The notes beneath the pieces were generated by a model that saw nothing but the letters and a program-made list of their open reading frames with translations, searched no databases and was not told the origin of the DNA. The translations under genes and the position numbers were made by a program. From assembly GCF_949628215.1 (NCBI RefSeq), contig NC_134276.1:132432125-132496124 (forward strand): a stretch of DNA of 64,000 nucleotides, in the 5' to 3' direction. Position 1 is the first letter of the stretch. Each line of letters opens with the position of its first letter. Below, in pieces: positions 42,421 to 55,303 of the stretch. The DNA is from Phalacrocorax aristotelis. Its lineage: Eukaryota; Chordata; Aves; Suliformes; Phalacrocoracidae.

Positions 42421-45400
42421 CAGAAATGCACAAAGCTGGAGCAAGCACTGCATCGTGCAGCTCAAAGGCAGGGCACTTCTGTGCCTGCACCCGGTCTGGA
42501 GAGAGCCCCTGCTGCTGCGGGGCCTGGGGCCACACTGGCACGGTCTTCGTGACCACCGAGCCCTGACCTAGTTTGCTGGCTGCCATGCCACCACCCGGCA
42601 GGCCTCCCACTACTCGCCTGTGGGTTGGCTGGCAGAAAGCTTTGCTATCCACTTGCATCTGTGTTGTTGCGTGTCTGCTGTGGAAGATAACTCCTCATCT
42701 TGCCCTCCGCTCTACATGAGCGTTTTACTTCTGAACACATTTTTTACCGTTGTCTTGGGGCTTTGCTTTTGGCCCCATCACTGCTTTTGTGCACCTATTG
42801 TCTTTAATGTTTATTATGGGCTCGAGGTAGTGTTTCTGAGCTTCTCAGTGGTTTTACTGGACATATTCACTACCCATCCTTACCATAACAGCTCAGCACC
42901 TGCAACATTTACGTCTTGTTAAAGTCAGCAAAAGTGTCCCTATACCTAAGGGAGGAATACAAAGGGTAAACCCCCAAAAGCTGAAATAAGAGCACGTGAA
43001 AAGTTTGCATGCAGAAAAGAACCACAAAAAGACATAATTTCCTGCGCCCTGGATGGAGGCTTCAAAATTATAGACTTTGTGGATTAAAAGTATCTAGGCA
43101 GGCTGGGAAACAAGTAATACATGGTAGCAACATAGCAAGGTGTTTCCTTGGCAGTAAGCAGGGTGGGATGCAGAGAAGGCAGCTGCGTCCATTCAGTCAG
43201 ATCCCTGCAGAACGTGGCTGGGGATGAGGTTTTTAGAGCAGCAGGAGCAGCAAGCTTGAACACCACCGCAAGGAAAGGCAGGAAGGATCCTGTTTTCCCA
43301 GTGAGAAACCCACCACTGCTGCTTCAGTGGGAAGGCTCTCTACCCGGCCTTGTCCAAGTGAAACTGGAGAAGGGGTCTGCTGGGAGCATGCCTACGGCTG
43401 CACGCCCACCGGTGCCAGATACCATCACTGGCGCTGCTGGTGAGGTGTGGTCCCTTTGTCTGGTGGCTTTCTGGCAGCGGATGCAGGAGCCCCCTTTGCA
43501 AACTCTGTGTTTTACAGAGAGTCCCCCTGTGGCAGATCTGCTAACAGGAGAAGCGTCTGCAGGGGAGCGCGAGGCGGTGGAGGATGCAGCCTGCAAAGTG
43601 CTGTGTGTTTTCTTCTGCCTGTCATACACTTTGTTTGCAGATGATCTTTTGACGTCGGTTAGAAACAAGCAAGCAAGCAAATGCACACAGCACACCATGG
43701 TCCTCAAGGAGCTCTGGACTCAGAGCCTGGAAGCACCAAGTCCTTTTGACAATCCTTCCCGCTCCCTGTTTTTCACGTTTCCGTGCACTTGGGCTCCCAC
43801 CGTGTAGGTCTCTAACCTTAGTCCTCGGGAAGATAGCTGTCTTTTGCTCCTTTTACATAGAAGGTAACCGAAGGGCCAAATGCGGTCATGTCAGGCTGAG
43901 CTAACGCAGAGCCTTAGTTTGCAGCGTATGGTCTGTGCTATAGCATCTACACGTGACGTGTTCAGATCAATGTTACATCTGTTCAGTAAAATACTGAGAA
44001 AGCCTAACGCAGAGGAGGAACTTAAACTGCTCCAAGCCTGGCTTTAGTTGGATAGACCTGTGGTTTGGGCGTATGCTCACTTTGTGGAAATCCGTTGCCA
44101 TTTGGGTGCTCCCGTCCCCTGGGTGTCCACTACCAACCTACTGCAACAGCAGTTGCTCCTCTTGGCTCTGGCGACAGAGCAGAAGGTATGCCTGCTCGCT
44201 ACCTGCCTCAGCACGAAGTCCAGCACTTCACAGCATGACAGCTACAGGAGGAGGTCTGAGCTAAGGAAACTGGTCCTCCTCAGACCCCGCAGCAGGTCCT
44301 GCGCCATGCAGCCTTCCCGCACTTGCACCTTTCACAGGGAAAGAGGGGAACTACTACAGCCGGGCTGCTGCCCCAGGGAGCAGGAGCCGTATTTCTGCAG
44401 GGGCAATAGCTGCTGCTCAGTGCCTGTGTGCTGCAGGCAGGCACAGGAGGGGCACTAGCATCCCAGGCAGCGAGCCACACCAGCCCGCAGGCTCTCAGTT
44501 TGATTGCACTAAGTGAACAGGTGCCTCATCCTTTACTTTAAGAACTCACCAAATTCAATTATACCACTTCAAAATGTTCCATCCTCGGTGAGGCTTGACC
44601 ATGTCCACATCAGCGGTTTTTAGAGGTGTAACAAGACTGATTTACACTGGTGACACTGCTAACAGACAAACCATATTATGAAAAACTCCAGGTTTCAGGT
44701 TTGCCCTTCGCTCTTTCCAAATAAATATTGCCAGCTTTTTGTGTAAAGTGGCCGTTTCCAGCCATCAGGCCTCATTTCTTCATCTGCCTCGCAATTCAGA
44801 CAAAGCTTCTGAGAAGGCATGATCTATGGCAAAGCAAGTGCCATGTTCCTGCCTTATTCTGAAGTTGCTAGGGACAGTGATGTGACTGATCCCAGAGTGG
44901 CAAGTTCAAATTGCAGGTGAACCACGGAGAGAGTTACCAGCAGAGCTGGAATTAGACTGTCTGGGCATTCCTGCTGTAAACCATTCAGTTGCTTGTAACT
45001 TTTACGATTGGAGCTGAAATTTTCCATTCTGGCTGTCTGCCTATATCTGATTTTTTTCATATTTTTTTTTCTCTTTAAATATGGCTTCAGCCTAAACTTT
45101 TAATCTACTCTGGGGAAAAAAAGGCAGAGAAAAACATTTTGCTTTAGACCATTAAAGTGTACGTTAAAAAGAACAGCCCTTTACTGTGAATGACTCCAGC
45201 CCAGCTGCTTCGGAGGAGGAAACTGAAATCTATGAGAGAGAGTTATCCTCATATCAAAGTTATACTACTCACTCTCCCCTGAAAAGTCCATGCAAAATTT
45301 TGATAAATGATAAGCCTTTCAAAAAGAAAAAAAAATCCAGTTCACACAGGCTCTGCTGGGACACTTCAGACTTTCACCATGCAGTTCTTCAAAGATCTTC

Positions 45401-47145
45401 CTTCACTGCTCTGGGTCCAGACAGGGTGAAGGATGAGCAGGTGCATGCAAAGAGGACAGCAAGTCCCTTGGGGAAGGGAAACACAGAGAACGGATAACGT
45501 CAGGGAGCCTAAGGGTACTAGGACGGGTGTGCGGGTTAAGACAGGAGGAGTTATTGGAAAATGACGGGGTGGAAAAGGGAGAAAAGAACCTTGACCGGCT
45601 GAATAACATGACTAGTTGAAAATCAGAGTACACGGGTTAAAAAAAGTCAAGACTGATGGCCGTAGTGGAAGCAGGGCCTAGAGAGAGGGAAGGCTAGGAT
45701 GAATGGAACAAGCAAGCTAGTCTTGGGAGCTATGGAGAAAGCAGAACTAAGGAGCCAGTGAAATGAGGAGAAAAGGGGACCTAAAGGTAGTGGGAAGGGT
45801 GTAACAACACTGGGCCTGGAGATAGGAAAGAAGAAGCTGTGATAGACTCATTAAGGAGCCAGAGGGCAGGAAGAGCTCTCAGAATACTGAGCAGAGAGAT
45901 TTGAGGCAAAAGGGTAGGCAAGGAGCTGGCCAAGGAAGCAGCAGTCTCTATCCTGTTCTAGGGGAAAAGCCTCAGGGTCCTGCATCTTACCATTCCTGAG
46001 TCATGATTCAGGAATGCTGAGGCTGGCAGCGTTGCTACTGTGAGGTGCTAAAGGACAGAAGGAAAAAGAAGAAAGAATAAGATGGAGGGGATTCTACAAC
46101 AGCTTCTGAGCTGTCATTCTCCATGTGAAAAAACACGAATGAGTTACTCCTAGAAGGATCTGCCTCCTTCACCAGCTGATAAATGACATCCTGAGACCAT
46201 TTTATGGGCAAAAGAGCATCCCTCCTGGTCCCCCCATCCTCATCCGCTCACTTCCCAGACTCCTTGGTAATGGCACAGGAACTGAACAAAATGAAGACTC
46301 ATCTGTTCTAATGTCTTTGATTAACAAATCTTTTTGTTTGTTTGTTTGGGTTTTTTTGGGTGTGGGGGTAAAGTTAGCAGACCAGATGGAGAGCTCTTTA
46401 TGTAAAAAAAAGGTAAGGTGCTCCCAAGGCCTGTGCTGTACCTCTTCCTAAGTTCTACATGCTCTGCCGACTTCCCCTTACAATTACCATACCTGCCCTC
46501 CACGCTGGCTTACTGCCCAGGCTGTAAGGGGTTTCACCAAAACCGCTGATGGGGCAGGTGACTGGGATGCTGGAGCTGGATGGGATCCATCCAAAATCTC
46601 TTGAGGGTTGTGATTCTTCTCCTTTACCCACCCCCTTTAAAAACTGTGATGACATGCGGGATAAAATGGGAAAAGCTGAGAGTGCCTGAGTACTACAAGG
46701 TATGCTATTCCCAGACACATTTCTCTCTCTACCACAAAACCTGGTATGTTTGCTGACAGATGCAGTCACCCAGACTTGAAGTAGAAACAGGGATGGCATT
46801 AAGAAACCCCCCAGAGATGCACATAGGAATGTCAGATGTTAAAGCTGGTCTTCAAGTCTTTGTGGTACCATCTTCTTTAAGACAACTCTTTCTTCCAACA
46901 GCCAAATCAACTCCACCAGCCAGCCAAAACAAGGACACTGCACCTTACCAATGAAGTTTCCAATTTACCCTGCAGTAGTTGCACGTAGAGCCAAGTGGAA
47001 TCTCTCTTTCTGTAATTTGCTCACTTTTATGGATGCTCAAGTTTTTTTTCCTTTCTTCCCTGCACCCTCCTCCCCCTTGAAGCTGTGGGAGCAATGAAAT
47101 GTAAGAAAGAATTGCTGACAAGAACTGCTGCAAGAGGATGGGACT
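42421..47145. other. Gene-poor interval, nothing firm
   Basis: No spliced gene or RNA gene is recognised. A 103-residue plus-strand frame at 45186-45497 has no homologue known to me and is probably chance. About 45480-46080 is purine-rich. Confidence 0.5.
45991..46016. repeat. 26-bp near-perfect palindrome with AP-1-type core
   Basis: CATTCCTGAGTCATGATTCAGGAATG folds back on itself with only one mismatched base pair. Its centre holds TGAGTCA and its near-mirror TGATTCA, AP-1/MAF-type cores. Function is unknown and it may be chance. Confidence 0.5.
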
Positions 47146-47433
47146 GGGCTTTTTTCAGTGGTGCCCAATGACAGGATGAGGGGCAATGGGCACAAATTGG
47201 AACACAGGGAGTTCCACGTAAATATGAGGAAAAACTTCTTTACCGTGAGAGTGATGGAGCAGTGCAACAGGCTGCCCAGAGAGATTGTGGAGTCTCCGTC
47301 CCTGGAGACATTAAAAACCTGCCTGGATGCAGTCCTGTGCACCCTGCTCTAGGTGTGCCTGCTCAAGCAGGGGGGGTTGGACAAGATGATCCCAAGAGGT
47401 CCCTTCCAACCCCTACCATTCTGTGATTCTGTG
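47146..47433 (+). mobile_element. CR1 LINE, 3' end fragment
   Basis: The piece has the standard 3' region of avian CR1, including GGCTGCCCAGAGAG, TGGAGTCTCC and GGTTGGACAAGATGATC. It ends in the ATTCTGTG octamer repeat at 47433. It is 5'-truncated, as is usual, and moderately diverged. Confidence 0.9.
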
Positions 47434-50400
47434 ACCAGCTCTCTCTTCAAAATTATAGCCTGGGAGTTACTGCCTAAGCTATTTGGGGAAGTAACCTGAG
47501 ATGGATTTGATGCAGGTTTGGTGCTGGACAAGAAGTATCAACTGGCACTCATGAGCTACACAAGATCGGGAAGCTGTAAGCTCCAAGAGACTGCAGGTTC
47601 AGATACAAGCAAAGCTCCATCTCAGATTCCAAAAGCATCCATCACTGTGGAATGACTCCAAAGAACTGAGACAAAAGGCTGTTCTGGACATTTTTCCTGG
47701 CATCCAAGCGCAGAGACACAGTGCTATGAAGAACCTGTGTTCTTGGTAGGGTTACTGTGCTGTCAACATCTCAAAATGTTCCTCTGGCGAGGAGCACAAG
47801 TATCTTCTCTAGTAGGTCTCAGAGCTTTTCCTGTTCCTTTCAGGCTTTGTTGCAGTGCAGTGTCTGACGTCTCACAGGCAACCCTGGCAATTCAGAACAC
47901 AGAGCAGGACAACTACCCTCCACAGCACTCAGCTGCTAAGAGAAATGCTGCATGGGGAAGAGCTGTCTGTCAGACTTTGAGATCCCCACCCACCACCACG
48001 CTCAGCCCACAGGCAGGAAAAGCAGTACAAAGCCCAGCTGGATCAAACCATCAGCACCAAGGAGGTTATTTCTCGGGACCACTAACACTATCCCCATGCT
48101 GAACCTAAGACAGTAGGAAACAGGGTTTTTTTCCTAATTATTTTTTCTTTTTTAAATTGGTGAAGGCTACTCCCTATAGAGGGCTACAGAAGTCAACCCA
48201 AGGACAGAAATAAAAGTGGTGAAAAAGGCAGGCATAATCAGCTTCATCCCATGCTTTGGTGTCCCTGGGAAGTTGCTCTCCCAGCTGACTTATGGTTTTG
48301 GTGCAAAGTGCCGTAGGTTTTTGGAAGAGAATAGTTTTTCTTAGTACTTTCAGACTGCACGTCTAGAAAATTATGTGACGAAGGACAGCATGGAGGGAAG
48401 AGAGCAGCACAGGGTCAGGTTTGGAGAAAGTAAAATGGAGAATTGTATGTATGACAGGGCCCTCTCAGGCTTCAAAAATAGCTCAAGTGATGAGCCTTAC
48501 CATTTCCCTCTGAAGCATTGATGTTACCCTGCCTGTGGCAATGATCTACTTATCAGATTGACGATATATTGCTACTGGCAGTTACTCTGAAAGGGCTAAA
48601 GTCAATAAATACCATTTCTAAATTAAGTAGCCAGAGAATTTTCCTATTGCTTCTCCTGTATTTAATTCTTTCTTGTCCGGTAAGTCACAGTGTCTCACCC
48701 CACTGGCTTTCCTTTCCCTCACCATTAGAACGTACAAAGTACAGAATGACAGAATGACCCATGTCACCATTTTGTCTGTCTTACCCTTTTACTTTCTAAA
48801 TTTCTCATTTGTATCCCCTCTGAACTAAGATGGCATTTTCCCACTGATTATAGCTGTGGGCTTTTTGGCTACGTAATAAACTTCGTGCAACCAACTGCCA
48901 GATCTCACTGGTATTTTTCTGTCACTGTGTTTCTTCCTGACTAATTCTCCGCATCACTTCCCTCCTCTGGAGGCAGGTCCTTTTGGAGCACCAAGTGTGC
49001 GTGCTGGTGCTTCAGGTTACGCTCCAGATGTGCAAACAAGGCAACCAGGTCACGAAGACAGCCTCAGATTCCCAGGCCAACAACAAATGCCTCGCTTCCC
49101 GTCACAATGCACCCCAGAACCAAGCCAGCTTGTGGCAGTGCCGATCCTTTCCCTGCTTACAAATTGTCGCCAATAATTTTGGCAAGTGCTAACAAGGCAT
49201 GCTGATGAGCTGCAGGAGTCTCCCACATGTCTCGCAGATTCAGGTCTCTCATAGCGCCCAGGTTCAGCTCTCCCATAGCATCCGCTCTGCCCCTGTGGCC
49301 CCCCCCCATCTCTGCAGCCTGCCAGGCACACTGCAGTGCTTTTAGCGGCTGTGCAGCAGTGGCTGCCATCCCTAAGCCATAGCCCAATGCTATTTTTTTT
49401 TTAATCTCCTTGTCCCCTCTGAACAGGCCATAACCAGGAACTCAAGCACTGCAATCATGCAAATTGTCCCACCAGGTTTTTTGTAATGCTAATTATATCA
49501 AATGCATGCTCATCAATGAGAACGTCTGATTCCCCTTGCTCATTATCTAGATGTCACACACTGATATAGAAGCATCTCAAAAATGCATCTCCTCACAACA
49601 CAGTGTTTGTGAACCCCTTGCCACCACCTTTGCAGCCCCTGCCTCTGCCCCAGAGCCCCCAGGTGATATTAGGCATCAGCAGATACACCACATTGTCCCC
49701 CGAAGCCACTGATCCTTTGCCTCTTCTTCCAAGTGCTCTTGGCTTGAGACTTTGGTGTTTGATTCACAGAACTGCTTAGATCTTGTATTTGTGACTGAAA
49801 TCAGTAGGAGCAAGAGGGAGAATGCATATGTGCTATATAGCACTTCAAAAAGTGACGTCCGAAGTAATTCAGAACATACATTTTAGCTACTAAGTTTCCT
49901 GCCTATAAAACAGTAATAACACCATACTGGCTTATGGGCCTCTTGTGAAAGAAGTTAATTCAAATTTATGAAGCCGTTGGATGTGCTAACGATAAATACT
50001 ACAGAAAAGCATGAGAAGATCGGTAGCCCTGTTTGCAGAACAGAGTTTGGAATAAGTAGCTGATGGATTTGTGTACTGCACATGGGAAAAGAAAAAAAAA
50101 AAGAAGAAAAATAGCAAATAGCTACTTTTTTTCCTCTTTCTGTGAGTGGTGTTCTTCCTACGCAGGGAACAAAGAAGGGACTTCGTGGAGAAAACAATCT
50201 GTCATTGCGTAACCAAGGACAACCATGACACCTATGCACAAGGAGCCCACAAGGAGAAAATTAAGTCTGGCATTTCTACACCCTAAGTGCAGGGGTTTGA
50301 AACCTTTTTTGGGTGTGTTTTCATTTATCACAGTGCTCCCTAAACGTGCGTGGTCAGCATCTGCCAGGCTCTGATGAGGCAAAACCCTCCTGGAAGACAC

Positions 50401-50639
50401 ACTGACCTGTGCGATGGGCGAGATTACTTTCAAATGCTTTTATTGTTGTTGTGTGTCTGTTCATCTCGTACTGGGGGGAGGGAGTTGCTGTCCTGACGAC
50501 AAAATTAACTTCCCTTCTTCCCGGGGAAGAAGCGCTTGCACCTTTACTTCCTTCTGTTTTACAGCTTCTTCCCTTTACTACCATCTTTATTTCTTTTTGA
50601 ATTGCTTTTTCCCAAAGGCTGAGTGGGTCTGAGAAAAGG
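47434..50639. other. Intergenic stretch, nothing recognised
   Basis: No gene, RNA or clear repeat is seen. Frames are short and without domains. Confidence 0.5.
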
Positions 50640-51290
50640 CGAGAACAAGACAGGGAGCCATGCCCCGCTGCACGATAACGCAGGGCAACCAGCCTCGACG
50701 GCTGCAGTCCCGGGACCGAGGCTCCCGGCTAGCAGGGGAGCTCACGCACGCCCCGCGGACACGGGGTCCCACCCGCGGGCCCCAGCCCGGCCCTCGACAG
50801 CCGCTTCCCCCTGGGGAGAGCCGCTGGGTGCCCTCGGCCCAGGCCCGCTGCTTTGGCCCTCTGGGCCCGGCCCGGTGCAGCGGGTGCGGTACCGTCCCCG
50901 CGGCGCCTCGGAGGGGGCCGGCGCTGCATGGCGCGGAGCCCCCCCGGTCCTTCCCCGGGGCGTGGTCCCGCCTCGGCCGTGTGCCCGCAGCCCCCCAGCC
51001 GGTTCGGCCCCGAGGAGCCCCGCCGCCGCCGCTGCCGCCGCCGGGGGCCGCTGTTGGCCGCGGAGAGCGCGGGTCGGGGCGGGAGCGGGGCGGGGAGCGG
51101 GGCGGGGCGCGGGGGGCGGTGGCGGCGGGCTCCTCCGCCCGGCTGGGAGCCGCTCTGCTGCCAGCAACGGCCCCGGTGCACCGAGGGGGGGGGCCCGTGT
51201 CCCCCTTTGTATCTAGCACCGAACACGCCGCGCGTGTGTCTGTGCCTGTGTGCACCGTCGCCGGGGGAAGTAGAGCTGCAATCATAGACA
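50640..51290. promoter_or_regulatory. Orphan CpG island
   Basis: An abrupt, very GC- and CpG-rich block lies between CHD4 and LPAR5 and is downstream of LPAR5, so it is not the promoter of any gene called here. It contains long frames on both strands with Pro/Arg/Gly/Ala-rich products, typical of GC bias. It probably marks an unannotated transcript start or an enhancer-type island. Direction is unknown. Confidence 0.6.
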
Positions 51291-52431
51291 CGTCATTTTG
51301 GATTCGGAAATTCTCTTCTTGTTTCAGATAAAAAAAGAAACGCCAAAACCCAACCGACCCAAATCACGAAAGCATACGGTAATGTTGGTCAATACGAAAT
51401 TTTTCGTCGCAAAACATTCATTTTGGTGAAAGCACTCCCTCATTTCAGCTAACCCTGGCTGCGTCTGGTTCGGTGTGTTTTACCCACGCAGGCTCTTAGG
51501 AGGGCAAAGAACAAGAGACTGAGAACCCGCAGGTGTCCCTCTGAAGCTGGGACAGGCTGTTCCCGGTGTCACAGCATGCTGAGGGTTTGGTCCTGTCATC
51601 TGAGTCCGTTCCTGATGCACTGACAGGTTGCTTTGTAGTTCAGTGACGTCAGTACTGCTTCCTCCTTTTCCCCTCTTTTTTTTTTTTTCTTTCTTCTTTT
51701 TTCCCCAATAAAGTCAGGAAAGGTCTCTTATCATCACTTTGTGGTGAAAAGTTTGATCCTTCCCCTCCACCCCTTGCCCTCCTGGAAAAAAGTACTTTCT
51801 TGTTTCCTTGTAATTCAGGGTCTGAAGCAGGGAGTGACTGCCTGTGCTTCAGCAGGTAGTATTTGCAGGGCAGGGAGGTTTTACAGCTAGCCTGGAATAC
51901 TAGATCACCGCGCCCTTGTCACTGTTACTGTCTGAGTGAAATAGGTTAAAGCAGGGATAGCTGTGTCTGGCTTTACCACATGCAGATTTCCAAATATCCT
52001 AAAAAAAAAAATTAGCAGAACAGCAGGTGCTTCAGTGATATTACACTATTTCTTCTCATTTTATTTGGGAGCCCTCAGAGACTGCTATCCCACTCTGTAA
52101 AGTGCTACGCAAGCCAAACAAAAAATGATCCATGCCCAAATATCTCTTCGAGTGTATGAGCAGAGACAGGCAGGTGACATGGAAATGTGGAAAACGGCAT
52201 CATTCTGTTAGCATTGCAGAATGCAAGAGTTTGAAAGAAAGGCTTCAAAAGGAACTCATGAAATGCAAAGCTTAAACTGGCCACTCTCAGCCACAGGATC
52301 ACAGACTCCAGCGGCAGCTGGAAGGCACAGGGTACACAAAGTGTAATCCAGGCAAGAACAACTATAAGTGGGAATGATAATGAAGAAGGTAAAAAATGTT
52401 TGAGACCCCAGATCAGCATCTAAAACACAAG
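51291..52431. other. Intergenic stretch beside the orphan CpG island
   Basis: It has ordinary composition with a T-rich run near 51677-51705. No exon series could be joined to the CpG island. Confidence 0.45.
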
Positions 52432-52565
52432 GTCAGAGAATCTGCAATCATTTAGGTTGGAAGGACCTCTGGAGGACATCTCTGTTTTAACTCCCAGCGA
52501 CTGGGGAAGAGCCTGGGGAGGGAGCCGATAACCTCCTGAGCTCAAAGCAGGCACAGCTTAAGATG
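52432..52565 (-). mobile_element. CR1 LINE, short 3' fragment (antisense)
   Basis: The plus strand reads the reverse complement of a CR1 3' end (AATCATTTAGGTTGGAAGGACCTCTGGAGGACATC in part). Only the last hundred or so bases are recognisable. Confidence 0.75.
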
Positions 52566-52889
52566 CTCAGGGCGTTTGTAATACAAAATGCATGTTTCGT
52601 TGGAGGGACACATCAAGTGGTGGGAGGCATGCAGCCAATGCATGGTGGAAGGAATATAAGCAGTAATAAAAACAATTTGGAGATGAAGTCTGGCTTGTTC
52701 TGGGACATGTGAAACATTTTTTCAAGCTGATTTATGGAACGCAGAGTAGCAGTGGGTGTCTAGAAAGTATAAAATAAAATTAAGATTATGATTAATAGTT
52801 ATAAAAAATGTTTCTATATCATCCAAATAAGGAACCATTTCCAGAAGTGAGTGGCATGTCTGTTTTGGAAGGAAAAAGACTTGAAATCA

Positions 52890-53489
52890 TGTGCTGGTTT
52901 TGGCTGGGATAGAGTTAATTTTCTTCATAGTAGCTAGTAGGAGGCATTGTTTTGGATCTGTGCTGAAAAGAGTGTTGGTAACACAGGGATGTTTTTGTTA
53001 CTGCTGAGCAGTGCTTACATAGAGTCAAGGCCTTTTCTGATTCTCACACCACCCCACCGGCGAGCAGGCTGGGGGTGCACAAGAAGCTGGGACGGGACAC
53101 AGCCAGGACAGCTGACCCAAACTGACCAAAAGGATATCCCACACCATATGATATCATGCTCAGTATATAAAGCTGGGGGAAGAAGGAGGAAAGGGGGGAC
53201 ATTCGGAGTGATGGCGTTTGTCTTCCCAAGTAACTGTTGCGCGTGATGGAGACCTACTTTCCTGGAGATGGCTGAACACCTGCCTGCCCATGGGAAGCAG
53301 TAAATGAATTCCTGGGTTTGCTTTGCTTGTGCGCGCGGCTTTTGCTTTCCCTATTAAACTGCCTTTATCTCAACCCACAAGTTTTCTCACTTTTACTCTT
53401 CTGATTCTCTCCCTCATCCCACCATGGGAGGGGGAAGAGAGCAGGTGGCTGTGCGGTGCTTGGTTGCTGGCTGGGGACAAACCACAACA
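52890..53489 (+). mobile_element. Solo LTR of an avian ERVL-type endogenous retrovirus (fossil)
   Basis: A complete LTR of about 600 bases runs from TGTGCTGG to CACAACA. It has a TATA-like TATATAAAG near 53164, a TATTAAA-type poly(A) signal near 53352 and a pyrimidine-rich U5. The sequence matches a high-copy LTR family I recognise from neoavian genomes. No internal region is present, so this is a solo LTR left after recombination. Flanking target duplications are not clean. It looks fairly well preserved, so it is probably of moderate age. Confidence 0.82.
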
Positions 53490-54894
53490 AATTCTAATAT
53501 ATTTATGCATTTTTGCAGATACCCTGTCTGATCTGTATAGAATAGGCATTCTGTGCTCCTTTGCCATCTCTCTGACCTTTCACTTGTTCAGCCTTACTTG
53601 ATAAGAAGACATTTGTTTAATGTTCACCTCTGTGAATGACACAAAGTGCAGGGGAGCAATGAACAGCATCTTTTACCCCTGACATACTTAGCGAGAATAC
53701 TAATGCAAGAATTATCTCAGTAGGACATAGAGGGTCAATTACACAGGTTGAAAAGACTTTGCTGAGCTTATATTCCCATTTAACTTTCCTTTCTTGAATA
53801 CCATTGCTTCATGGAGTTTGTTCCTGTTGTTTTAAATGCATGCTTTAAAGTGGTTCTGTTTTGTAGCAATTGGTATTGTTGGACACCATCACACCCAAGG
53901 ACTTTCAGACTTGTTTGTTTGACTTTTTTATATATACTCATTAAATAGAAGCTATAAAGCAAGATAGGGTGAGTGACTCATTTCACTGAGAGACAGCACA
54001 TGCATGTTCTCTATCACCATATGATGGAATAAAAAAATTCAGGCTAACAAAGGCAAAAACCCAGAAGCAGAAGACCTAGCTAACACTCATTCTGTCTGGC
54101 AGACATGAAAAATAACCAAAATCCCTCTCCAGAATCCAAAGCAATTAAATTTGACTAGAATCCTCAAAAATGAGACAAATCCAATGCAAGCTGAAAATGA
54201 TTTAAAAGCCAAAGGACAAAACCCAATAGTCCCCACTGGCCACACTATTGCCTATATATAACCATTAAGGAAAGCCTTCAGAAACCCAAAGTCAGGAACT
54301 TTTCTGCTGCATGTAGCATGACCAGCAGCCCCCTTTATTGTTAAACTGGTTGATGAGATCCATTAAGAGATCAGCTTTTCTGTTATTTATAATTTTGTCA
54401 AAATATTTGAGCTAAAATCTCCTCTGCTGGAGGTGGAATATATATAAAATGTTCCAGGTAAAAATAGTTCTGCTATTTTCAGGAATCAAGCTATAAGAAA
54501 ATATGTTGTTTTCTCATGTTCTTTTTGAGAAGTTCTGTGTTGTGTTTTGGGGAGGATACTGTATCTTAGGCAGAGGAGTCACCTCCTACATAGGAGTGGT
54601 GTCTGCCACCTGACATTTCATTCGTACTTGGCAAGCTTGCAGGCCTTTGAAAGATTGCTGTTTGCCCCAACCTGGGGAAGTCAGGTGCCTCTGTGAGGAT
54701 GCCAACTGTAGAAGCATGCCCTGGGGACACCTGTACAAGGATGGTGAACATACCTCCCAGAGGTCTCCTCTGTTACCAGGCACTGGTGTCCAGGGAGCAC
54801 CACCCTAGGTTCTTTTGCTGATGCTCCCACACCCTGGGTGCTGTTAGCAAGAGTGCAGCCAGCAAGTGGAAAGAAATGATTACTGCTCTTTATT
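53490..54894. other. Intergenic stretch, nothing recognised
   Basis: No domain-bearing frames and no firm repeat are seen. Confidence 0.5.
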
Positions 54895-55303
54895 CAGCAC
54901 CTGTGCAGAACTGGGTCCACAAGTACAGGAGAGAGATCAACAAACTGTGGACGGTCCCACAGACGATCACTGAGGCAGCTGTAGCAGGTGGTCAGTGAGG
55001 AGAGGCTGAGGGAGCCGAGTCTGTTGAGTCTGGGGAAGAAGAGGTCGAGGGAGACCTAACTGCTGTCTTCCACTACCTAAAGGGAGGGTACGGAGAAGGT
55101 GGAGCCAGACTCTGCTCACAGTGGCCCTGAGAAAGCACATGAGGCAACAGCCATGACTTGCAACAAGGGAGATTCCTGCTGAGCATTAGGAAGAGCCTCT
55201 CCCCAGGGCATGTTTCAGCACTGGTGTGGGTGCCCCAAGAGGCTGAGAATATCCATCTTTGGAGGTGCTCAGAAGACACATGTATGAGGCCCTGAGCAAC
55301 CTG
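54895..55303 (+). mobile_element. CR1 LINE, 5' part of a split copy
   Basis: It follows the CR1 3' region consensus (GAGGAGAGGCTGAGGGAGCC, then the CATTAGGAAGAGCCTCTC and TTGGAGGTGCTCAGAAGACAC blocks). It stops at GAGCAACCTG, where CR1 should continue into its last 80 bases. Those bases are found about 600 bases further on. Confidence 0.75.

Noticed and set aside
43148-43807. 219-codon plus-strand frame
   Set aside because: No recognisable domain, no splice partners and mixed composition. Probably chance.
45186-45497. 103-codon plus-strand frame starting MNDSSPAASEEE
   Set aside because: Ends in a low-complexity Lys/Ser run with no known relative. No promoter or splice context.
50587-51331. 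Frames of up to 234 codons in the orphan CpG island
   Set aside because: Frames run on both strands with low-complexity products. GC bias explains them.
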